Below, in pieces: positions 1 to 5,187 of a stretch of 5,187 nt of DNA; positions within the stretch are counted from its first letter, which is position 1; each line of letters starts with the position of its first letter. The stretch spans positions 1 through 5,187 of the forward strand of contig DCVB01000115.1 of NCBI GenBank assembly GCA_002327965.1, given 5' to 3'. The notes under the pieces were generated by a model. It ran no database searches. It saw only the letters and a list, made by a program, of their open reading frames with translations, and had not been told where the DNA came from. The stretch is from Candidatus Aminicenantes bacterium UBA2199 (GTDB taxonomy: Bacteria; Acidobacteriota; Aminicenantia; UBA2199). A program made the translations under genes and the position numbers.

Positions 1-942
1 CCGCTGGGGGTGGCCGTCTACACCCTGGGGCACAGTTTTGCCGCCTTCGTGCTCGCCGAACTGGCCTGGGCGGTCAGCGTGAGCATGCGCTCGGGCTGCG
101 ACTCGGCCATGCTCTTCGACAGCCTGCGCCAGCTGGGGCGCGAGGAGGAATACCGCCGCTTCGAGGGCCGGTGCGCGTTGTTCGCCCGCAGCGGCACGGC
201 GGTCTCGTCGGTCGCCGGCGGCCTGCTGGCTGCGGTTTTCCTGCGCCTGCCCTTCCTGGTCAACCTCGGCAGCGCCCTTTTCATGCCGCCGCTGGCTCTC
301 TCCCTATCCGAGCCCGAGCGCGAGCAGCGCCGCTCCCGGAATCCCATGCTCGACATCCTGCGCATCTGCCGCCATTGCCTGCGCGAACCCCATATCCGGC
401 CGGTGGTCCTGTTCTGCGGCCTGATCATGGCCGGCAACCTGACCGGGCTCTGGGCCTACTTCCTCCTCTACCAGGAGCTGCGCATCGGCATCGGTTGGTT
501 CGGGGTCCTCTTCGCCGTCTTCCAGCTCGCCGGCGCCCTGGGCGGTTCGCGCGCCCACGCCTTCAGCGAGCGCTTCGGTGCGAAGACCCCGCTGCGCCTG
601 GTATTGCTCACCCCGCTCATTTTCGTCCTGCTCGGCCTTTTTCCCGCCGTGTGGCTGCTGCCCCTGGTCCCGGCCAACGCCCTGCTCTGGAACCTGGCCT
701 ACCCGGTGCTGCTCGAAAGGCTCAACCTGGCGGTCGGCTCCGACGTGCGGGCCACTGTTCTCTCGCTGGCCGGCATGGCGGGCAGCGTGATCTTCATCGT
801 CGTCTCGCCGCTCTTCGGCCGACTGGTCGACGCCGTCTCCCTGTCCGCCGCCTTCGTCGCCCTGGGAGTTTTCTTCCTGCTGGCCGGCGCCTGGCTCCTC
901 ACCGCCATGCTGCGTTACTGGCAAGAAGGAGTAAATGAGTAG
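1..942 (+). CDS. MFS transporter, C-terminal part (5' end outside window)
   Basis: An inner-membrane major facilitator superfamily transporter; the substrate cannot be told from sequence. The reading frame is open from base 1, and the GTG at 10 lies inside a membrane region with no ribosome binding site, so the true start is upstream. 313 residues are visible. Hydrophobic segments lie at about residues 8-29, 63-83, 85-103, 131-155, 160-181, 196-215, 217-236, 250-268 and 279-302. A charged loop at about 104-130 (EPEREQRRSR) matches the central cytoplasmic loop between the two six-helix halves. This implies that helices 1-3, roughly 90-100 residues, are missing. After the first visible helix comes SGCDSAMLFDSL followed by REEEYRRFEGR, a pattern I associate with an uncharacterised MFS subgroup, and RATVLSLAGM in the C-terminal half is also typical of it. 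The last codons and the TAG stop lie inside an 8-bp tandem repeat. The family call is firm; the function is unknown. Confidence 0.88.
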   Translation, partial: PLGVAVYTLGHSFAAFVLAELAWAVSVSMRSGCDSAMLFDSLRQLGREEEYRRFEGRCALFARSGTAVSSVAGGLLAAVFLRLPFLVNLGSALFMPPLALSLSEPEREQRRSRNPMLDILRICRHCLREPHIRPVVLFCGLIMAGNLTGLWAYFLLYQELRIGIGWFGVLFAVFQLAGALGGSRAHAFSERFGAKTPLRLVLLTPLIFVLLGLFPAVWLLPLVPANALLWNLAYPVLLERLNLAVGSDVRATVLSLAGMAGSVIFIVVSPLFGRLVDAVSLSAAFVALGVFFLLAGAWLLTAMLRYWQEGVNE

Positions 943-965
943 ATGGGTAAAAGGGTAGATGGGGA
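926..965 (+). repeat. Degenerate 8-bp tandem repeat (about RAKGRGTA), five units
   Basis: Five consecutive octamers are in phase: AAGGAGTA (926-933), AATGAGTA (934-941), GATGGGTA (942-949), AAAGGGTA (950-957) and GATGGGGA (958-965). The tract covers the end of the transporter gene, including its TAG stop at 940-942, and runs into the gap. It is purine-rich and differs from the GC-rich coding sequence around it. Related octamers occur in opposite orientation at 999-1022. The pattern is read directly from the sequence; its role is not known. Confidence 0.55.
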
Positions 966-998
966 AGAAAACCGCACTCTTCCACTGCCAGGGCTGTC

Positions 999-1022
999 GC
1001 CTTATCAACTCTTCTACTCATC
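999..1022 (-). repeat. Opposite-orientation copies of the same 8-bp repeat
   Basis: Read on the minus strand, 1022-1015 is GATGAGTA, 1014-1007 is GAAGAGTT and 1006-999 is GATAAGGC. The first two match the RAKGRGTA consensus of the forward tract well, the third only in part, and all three keep the 8-bp phase. Bases 1013-1021 are an exact 9-bp inverted copy of 935-943. The transcript could form an imperfect long stem between the two tracts. The intervening 966-998 contains most of a small 6-bp hairpin (963-968 with 978-983) that lacks a following T-run. No convincing promoter was seen in the rest of the gap (1023-1075). Confidence 0.4.
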
Positions 1023-1075
1023 AAAGATTCAAGCGTTCTTTTTCTGGGTCATTGATACATTGAGATTTGCTCACT

Positions 1076-1081
1076 GGAGGG
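1076..1081 (+). promoter_or_regulatory. Ribosome binding site GGAGGG for the B3/4-domain gene
   Basis: GGAGGG lies 4 nt before the ATG at 1086. The spacing is a little short, but the match to the anti-Shine-Dalgarno sequence is strong. It favours this start over the in-frame ATG at 1107. Confidence 0.65.
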
Positions 1082-1085
1082 ATCG

Positions 1086-1811
1086 ATGGAAGATCTGACG
1101 TATGCCATGGCTCCGGAAATATTCGCGGCTTTCCCTGAATACAGGCGCGGGGTGGTCGTCGCCCGCGACGTGCGCAACGGCGATTCGCCCGACGAACTGG
1201 TACGGATGCTGAGGGAGGAAGAGGGGAGGGCGCGGGAACGGCTGAATGTCGACACGCTGACCTCCGAGCCGCGCCTGGCCTCGTGGCGGGAAGCGTTCCG
1301 CCGGCTGGGCTACAAGCCCGGGGATTTCAGGCCGTCGGTCGAGGCGCTGCTGCGCCGGGTGCTGCGCGGCCAGGACCTGCCGGCGATCAATGCCCTGGTC
1401 GACATCGGCAACATCGTCTCGCTGCGCCACCTGCTGCCGGTCGGCGGCCACGCGATCGACGAGCTGACCCGGGACATCGCCCTGCGGCCGGCGACGGGAG
1501 CCGAGGCGTTCATCCCCTTCGGCTCGGAAGCGGTCGAGCGCCCGGCCGCGGGAGAGTTCATTTTCACGGAAGGGGATACGGTGCTGACGCGGCGCTGGAT
1601 CTGGCGCCAGGCCAACCACACCCTGACCCTGCCCGGGACGAGGGCCATCGAGTTCAACATCGACGCCCTGCCGCCGGTGAGCGCCGTTGACGTGGAAGCG
1701 GCGGGGAAGGACGTCATGGATCTGGTCGCCCGCTACTGCGGCGGCCGGGCCCGCTTCGCGGTTCTCGAGCGGCGGAATCCGGTCCTGCGGCTGGATGAGC
1801 CCGTTTACTGA
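1086..1811 (+). CDS. B3/4 domain protein (PheRS-beta-like tRNA-editing domain)
   Basis: A 241-residue, probably cytoplasmic protein made almost entirely of the B3/4 domain, which in the phenylalanyl-tRNA synthetase beta subunit hydrolyses mischarged Tyr-tRNA(Phe). Free-standing members (COG3382-type) are widespread, but their substrates are poorly established, so trans-editing is an inference. The family shows in the region from about residue 70 to 195: FRRLGYKPGDFRPSVEALLRRVL (68-93), then LPAINALVDIGNIVSLRHLLPVGG (98-121), which carries the N-x-L-V-D-x-x-N core, then FNID (190-193) near the C-terminal end of the domain. There is no signal peptide and no synthetase catalytic or B1/B5 region, so this is not a fragment of pheT. 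The start at 1086 is supported by GGAGGG at 1076. The gene is 143 nt after the transporter and 135 nt before the peptidase pair, so it may be transcribed separately from both. I see no truncation or frameshift. Confidence 0.88.
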   Translation: MEDLTYAMAPEIFAAFPEYRRGVVVARDVRNGDSPDELVRMLREEEGRARERLNVDTLTSEPRLASWREAFRRLGYKPGDFRPSVEALLRRVLRGQDLPAINALVDIGNIVSLRHLLPVGGHAIDELTRDIALRPATGAEAFIPFGSEAVERPAAGEFIFTEGDTVLTRRWIWRQANHTLTLPGTRAIEFNIDALPPVSAVDVEAAGKDVMDLVARYCGGRARFAVLERRNPVLRLDEPVY

Positions 1812-1874
1812 GGAAATCCCGTGCCCCACGCCTCTGAAAAACAAATCCGGCTTCTTATCCGTACAAAACTCAAA

Positions 1875-1892
1875 TATTCAAGTCATTGAATA
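1875..1892. promoter_or_regulatory. Perfect AT-rich dyad, possible operator before the M16 pair
   Basis: TATTCAA and TTGAATA flank a 4-nt spacer, giving a perfect 7+7 bp inverted repeat. It lies in the AT-rich part of the gap before the peptidase genes, 54 nt before the ATG at 1947. The sequence TAATAT at 1891-1896, which overlaps its right arm, could serve as a -10 element, but no good -35 hexamer sits 16-18 nt upstream. It has no GC-rich stem and no T-run, so it does not look like an intrinsic terminator. A regulator-binding site is a reasonable guess, but a chance dyad in AT-rich DNA cannot be excluded. Confidence 0.3.
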
Positions 1893-1934
1893 ATATTGGA
1901 AAAAATCATGGCGGATGGCTCATTAACTTCAAAT

Positions 1935-1940
1935 AAGGAG
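1935..1940 (+). promoter_or_regulatory. Ribosome binding site AAGGAG for the active M16 subunit
   Basis: AAGGAG stands 6 nt before the ATG at 1947, an ideal spacing. It decides the start: the longer in-frame reading from TTG at 1896 has no such site and would put 17 mostly polar residues in front of an obvious signal peptide. Confidence 0.8.
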
Positions 1941-1946
1941 AAAAGG

Positions 1947-3455
1947 ATGACTAAAAAAAGCACGCGGGCCGCGATGGCCCTGGCCGCCTTGCTGGCATTC
2001 TGCCTGGGAGGCAGTTCCCTGGCCGGGCAAAGCATGGACAGGATGAAAGCCCAGATTCAGGAAAAAACCCTGAAAAACGGCATGAAGTTCATCGTCATGG
2101 AGCAGCGCGAGGCGCCGGTGGCCTCGTTCCACGTCTATGCCGACGTGGGCAGCGCCCAGGAGTCGTATGGCATAACCGGCATCTCCCATATCCTGGAGCA
2201 CATGGCCTTCAAGGGGACAACGACGGTCGGCACCAAGGATTTCGCCGCCGAAGCAAAAATCCTGGCCGAGCTGGACCAGGTTTACGGGCAACTCAGCCGC
2301 GAGCAGGCGAAGATCAAGCCCGACGCGAAGAAAACCGGCGAACTGCAGGCCAGGTTCGAGGAATTGCAGAAGCAGGCCAAGGAGTATGTCGTCAACAACG
2401 AGTACTTCGACATGGTCATGCAGCAGGGCGATACCGGGGTCAACGCCTACACCAGCTATGACGCCACCCAGTACATCAACAGCCTGCCGGCCAACAAGCT
2501 GGAGTTCTGGATGGCCATAACCTCCGACCGCTTCCTGAACCCGGTCTTCCGCGAGTTCTACAAGGAGCGCGAAGTGATCATGGAGGAGCGGCGCCTGAGC
2601 GTCGAGACCCAGCCGATCGGCAAACTGCTGGAAGACTTCATGGCCGTGGCCTACAAGGCCCACCCCTACCACCACCACGTCATCGGCCACATGTCCGATA
2701 TCCAGGCCATCACCCGCGGGGACGTGAAGGATTATTTCAAAAAATTCTATTCGCCCAGCAACCTGACCGCGGCCGTCGTCGGCGACGTCGATGCCGCCGA
2801 GGTTTTCCGCCTGGCCGAGCTCTATTTCGGCCGCATCCCCAGCGGCCCGCGCCCCGAGCCGATCCGCACCCGCGAGCCGGAACAGTGGGGCGAGCGCCGG
2901 GCCATGGTCACGGCCCAGTCGCAGCCGGTGCTGCTGATGGGCTACCACAAGCCCGACGCGCGCCATGCCGACAACGGTGCCCTGGACGCCCTGGCGAACA
3001 TCCTCGGCCAGGGGCGTTCCTCGCGCCTGTGGGAGAGCCTGGTCAAGAAGGAGAAGGCCGCCACCCAGGTCGGCTGCTTCAACAATTTCCCCGGCGAGAA
3101 ATACCCCAACCTGATCGCATTTTTCTCCATGCCCAGCAAGGACAAGACCGCGGCCCAGTCCCTGGAGCTGATCGACCGGGAGATTGAAAAGATCAAGCGG
3201 GAACCGGTCAGCGCCCAGGAACTGGCCAAGTACAAGCGCATGACCAAGAAGGCCCTGATCGGCCAGATGAAGTCCAACGCGCGCATGGCGGCCCTGCTGA
3301 CCCATTACGACGTGGTGCAGGGCGACTGGCGGCTGGTCTTTGACGAGCTCGCCGCCATCGACCGGATCACCGCCGCCGACATCCAGCGCGTGGCCAACAC
3401 CTACCTGGTCGCCGGCAACCGCACCGTCAGCGAGATCGTTCCCGAGAAGAAATAA
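1947..3455 (+). CDS. Exported M16B zinc metallopeptidase, catalytic subunit
   Basis: A 502-residue insulinase/pitrilysin-family protease predicted to cut peptides in the periplasm or outside the cell. Residues 1-26 form a signal peptide: KK and R, then a hydrophobic stretch at 8-22, with cleavage likely after SLA (26). C19 is not in a good lipobox. The N-terminal M16 domain begins at LKNGMKFIV (42-50). The inverted zinc motif is H81-I-L-E84-H85, with E84 as general base. The third ligand is most likely E214 in EREVIMEERR. The H85-E214 distance is 129 residues, against about 75 in classical M16 enzymes, because of a charged, helix-prone insert (about 98-152). A histidine cluster (HPYHHHVIGH, 239-248) precedes YSPSNLTAAVVGDVD (268-282), which closes the first domain. 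The C-terminal M16 domain covers about 320-500. Its substrate-binding Arg/Tyr pair is absent: V366 and T373 occupy the aligned positions. The next gene, 14 nt downstream, has the opposite pattern, so this is probably the catalytic half of a heterodimer. The natural substrate is unknown. Confidence 0.92.
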   Translation: MTKKSTRAAMALAALLAFCLGGSSLAGQSMDRMKAQIQEKTLKNGMKFIVMEQREAPVASFHVYADVGSAQESYGITGISHILEHMAFKGTTTVGTKDFAAEAKILAELDQVYGQLSREQAKIKPDAKKTGELQARFEELQKQAKEYVVNNEYFDMVMQQGDTGVNAYTSYDATQYINSLPANKLEFWMAITSDRFLNPVFREFYKEREVIMEERRLSVETQPIGKLLEDFMAVAYKAHPYHHHVIGHMSDIQAITRGDVKDYFKKFYSPSNLTAAVVGDVDAAEVFRLAELYFGRIPSGPRPEPIRTREPEQWGERRAMVTAQSQPVLLMGYHKPDARHADNGALDALANILGQGRSSRLWESLVKKEKAATQVGCFNNFPGEKYPNLIAFFSMPSKDKTAAQSLELIDREIEKIKREPVSAQELAKYKRMTKKALIGQMKSNARMAALLTHYDVVQGDWRLVFDELAAIDRITAADIQRVANTYLVAGNRTVSEIVPEKK

Positions 3456-3463
3456 AGGAAGGA
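3456..3463 (+). promoter_or_regulatory. Ribosome binding site AGGAAGGA for the second M16 subunit
   Basis: AGGAAGGA directly follows the TAA stop of the catalytic subunit and stands 6 nt before the ATG at 3470. The 14-nt gap leaves no room for a separate promoter, so the two genes should share one transcript. Confidence 0.75.
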
Positions 3464-3469
3464 ATCACC

Positions 3470-5187
3470 ATGAAAAATAAAACCACCGCTTTCCTGGCCC
3501 TGGGCGTCATGCTCCTGGCCATGCTCGCCGCCCCGCTGGCGGCCCAGAAAAACCCCAAGGATCCGTTCGATTTTCCCAAGCTCAATCCGCTGAAGATCCC
3601 GCCGGTCACGCAGCGGACACTCAAGAACGGCATCCGCCTCTACCTGATCGAGGATCATCGCTTCCCGACCATCGACATGCGCGGCATGTTCTTCGCCTCA
3701 TCGGCCTTCGAGCCCGCCGCCAAGGCGGGTCTGGCCGCCCTTACCGGCACGGTGCTGCGCACCGGCGGCACCGAGCGGCTTCCCGGGGACCGGATCGACC
3801 GCGAGCTGGAAACCATGGCCGCGACCATCGAGACCGGCATCGACAGCGAAAGCGGCTCGATCCATGTCTCCATGCTCAAGGAGAACCTGGACCAGGTGCT
3901 GCCGATCATGGCCGACATCCTGCGCCGGCCCGTGTTCGACCCGGAGAAGATCGAACTGGCCAAGATCGATGCCCGTACCGACATCTCCCGGCGCAACGAC
4001 AACGTCGGCCAGATCGCCAACCGCGAGTTCGGCAAACTGATCTATGGCAGCCGGAGCCCCTATGCCCGCCAGGCCGAGTATGCCACCATCGACGCCATTG
4101 ATCGCGATGACATCGTCGCTTTTTACAAGGATTATTTCCATCCCGACAACATGCGGCTTGCCGTCTGGGGCGATTTCAACACCCGGCAGATGATCCGCAA
4201 GATCGAGGCCGCGCTCGGAGACTGGCCGGCATCCGGCCTGAAACCGCCGGCTCTCCCCGAGGTCGACTACGAATTCCGCTCCACGGTCAATCACATCGAG
4301 AAAAGCGACGTCAACCAGTCCAACATCATGATCGGCCATATCGGCGGCCTGTTGTCGAGTCCCGATTACGCTGCGCTGTCGGTGATGAACCGAATCCTCT
4401 CCTTCGACCGCATGTTCAAGAAGGTCCGCACCGACGAGGGGCTGGCCTATTCGGTCTGGGGCGTTTACGGCGCCGGCTACAAGGTGCCGGGCGTCTTCTC
4501 CGCCGGCGCCCAGACCAAGTCCGGGGCGACGGTCAAGGCCATCGGCCTGATGCTGGACGAGATGCGGCGCATGCGCAGCCAGGAGGTCAGCGACGAGGAA
4601 CTGCAGCGCGCCAAGGACCAGTTCATGAATTCCTACGTCTTCCAGTTCGACAGCCGGGCCAAGATCATCCGCACCATGCTCACCTATGCCTATTACGGCT
4701 ATCCCCTCGACTACTCCGAGCAGATCTTCAGGAAGATCGAAACGGTGACCCAGGCCGACATCCAGGCCGCGGCGCAAAAATATCTGCGCCCCGACCAGGT
4801 CCAGATCCTGGTGGTGGGCAGGCAGGCGGACTTCGACAAGCCGCTCAGTGAGTTCGGTACGGTCAACACCATCGACATCGCCATCCCGGTCCCGGCGGGC
4901 GAAGCGGCCCCGGAGGCCACGACCGAATCGCTGGCCGAGGGCAGGGAACTCTTTGCCAAGGCCATCGCCGCGGCAGGTGACCCGCAGATGATCAAGGCGA
5001 TCCGCAGCGTGCGCATGGAAAGCGATCTGACCCAGAGCACCCCCATGGGAGAGATGACCATGGCGGCCGAGGTCATTTCCGTCTATCCTGACAAGGTCCT
5101 GTTCGCCCTGGACACCCCCGGCGGCAGGATGAACATGGTGATCAACGGCGCCAAGGCCGTGATCAGGATGCCGCAGGGTTCCATGCC
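3470..5187 (+). CDS. Inactive M16B partner subunit with C-terminal LolA-like domain (3' end outside window)
   Basis: 572 residues are visible, with no stop before the window end. A signal peptide (1-25, cleavage after about A25) predicts export. The N-terminal M16 domain starts at LKNGIRLYLIEDH (51-63), closely parallel to the upstream subunit. Where HxxEH should stand (after GLA) there is A90-L-T-G-T94, so all three motif residues are missing and zinc catalysis is not expected. YKDYFHPDNMRLAVWGDF (219-236) closes the first domain. The second M16 domain, about 270-455, keeps the substrate-binding pair R320 and Y327 in KKVRTDEGLAYSV. This is the reverse of the upstream protein, and family precedent (Sphingomonas Sph2681/Sph2682, mitochondrial processing peptidase) supports a heterodimer. 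After a Pro/Ala/Glu-rich linker (473-485), residues 486-572 (GRELFAKAIAAAGDPQMIKAIRS, then YPDKV and a Gly-rich strand pattern) resemble the start of LolA/outer-membrane lipoprotein-sorting-type domains. That assignment is from pattern only. The linked domain could bind lipid, lipoprotein or peptide. Confidence 0.9.
   Translation, partial: MKNKTTAFLALGVMLLAMLAAPLAAQKNPKDPFDFPKLNPLKIPPVTQRTLKNGIRLYLIEDHRFPTIDMRGMFFASSAFEPAAKAGLAALTGTVLRTGGTERLPGDRIDRELETMAATIETGIDSESGSIHVSMLKENLDQVLPIMADILRRPVFDPEKIELAKIDARTDISRRNDNVGQIANREFGKLIYGSRSPYARQAEYATIDAIDRDDIVAFYKDYFHPDNMRLAVWGDFNTRQMIRKIEAALGDWPASGLKPPALPEVDYEFRSTVNHIEKSDVNQSNIMIGHIGGLLSSPDYAALSVMNRILSFDRMFKKVRTDEGLAYSVWGVYGAGYKVPGVFSAGAQTKSGATVKAIGLMLDEMRRMRSQEVSDEELQRAKDQFMNSYVFQFDSRAKIIRTMLTYAYYGYPLDYSEQIFRKIETVTQADIQAAAQKYLRPDQVQILVVGRQADFDKPLSEFGTVNTIDIAIPVPAGEAAPEATTESLAEGRELFAKAIAAAGDPQMIKAIRSVRMESDLTQSTPMGEMTMAAEVISVYPDKVLFALDTPGGRMNMVINGAKAVIRMPQGSM

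Noticed and set aside
963..983. Hairpin GGAAGA/TCTTCC as an intrinsic terminator for the transporter gene
   Set aside because: The stem is only 6 bp with a 9-nt loop, and GC-containing mixed sequence follows instead of a T-run.
304..1008. Minus-strand open frame over the transporter and its downstream gap
   Set aside because: Its product is low-complexity Gly/Glu/Gln/Asp, the expected antisense of a hydrophobic GC-rich membrane protein gene.
1052..1080. TTGATA at 1052 as a -35 box for the B3/4-domain gene
   Set aside because: A -10 box at normal spacing would fall on the ribosome binding site, and no TATAAT-like hexamer is present there.
1896..1946. TTG at 1896 as start of the catalytic M16 gene
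   Set aside because: It has no ribosome binding site and would add 17 mostly polar residues before a normal signal peptide; the ATG at 1947 has AAGGAG 6 nt upstream.
1966..2010. C19 of the catalytic M16 signal peptide as a lipoprotein attachment site
   Set aside because: The preceding residues are L-A-F, and a Phe directly before the Cys does not fit a lipobox; an A-type cleavage site at SLA (26) fits better.
1929..3305. Long open frame on the minus strand (458 codons) opposite the catalytic M16 gene
   Set aside because: It is a mirror of a GC-rich gene with clear family motifs on the + strand. Its translation is repetitive Gly/Leu/Asp/Val with no recognisable domain and no ribosome binding site.
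3698..4777. Minus-strand open frame of 359 codons opposite the second M16 gene
   Set aside because: It has the same shadow effect of GC-rich codon bias; the + strand frame has a signal peptide and M16 motifs throughout.

Overview
This is a GC-rich bacterial window with four protein genes, all on the + strand, and AT-richer gaps between the first three. Gene content and base composition fit a Gram-negative-type environmental bacterium. Tandem exported M16 peptidases with long N-terminal-domain inserts, beside a B3/4-domain protein, remind me of Acidobacteriota or Aminicenantes-like lineages. That is a weak guess from pattern memory; there is no rRNA or marker gene here to settle it.

Layout: (1) 1-942 is the C-terminal three quarters or so of a major facilitator superfamily (MFS) transporter whose start lies before the window. 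(2) The 143-nt gap after it starts with a degenerate 8-bp tandem repeat that also supplies the transporter's last codons and stop. Opposite-orientation copies of the same octamer lie about 30 nt further on. (3) 1086-1811 encodes a free-standing B3/4-domain protein, related to the editing domain of phenylalanyl-tRNA synthetase beta. (4) An AT-rich 135-nt gap holds a perfect 7+7 bp dyad and leads into (5) two adjacent M16 peptidase genes, 1947-3455 and 3470 to beyond the window end, separated by 14 nt and each with a good ribosome binding site.

The most informative content is the M16 pair. Both proteins have signal peptides. The first has the zinc site (HxxEH, H81/E84/H85, with E214 as likely third ligand) but has lost the C-terminal Arg/Tyr pair that binds substrate. 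The second has lost the zinc site (A90-L-T-G-T94) but keeps the pair (R320/Y327). They therefore look like complementary halves of an obligate heterodimeric M16B protease acting in the periplasm or outside the cell, as described for the Sphingomonas Sph2681/Sph2682 pair and for mitochondrial processing peptidase. Two additions are unusual. The active subunit has about 53 extra charged, helix-prone residues between the zinc motif and the third ligand. The inactive subunit continues past its M16 fold into a domain that resembles LolA/outer-membrane lipoprotein-sorting proteins and is cut by the window end.

No RNA genes, CRISPR arrays, insertion sequences or phage genes were seen. The window is mostly ordinary chromosome; the M16 architecture and the octamer repeat are the parts worth following up.
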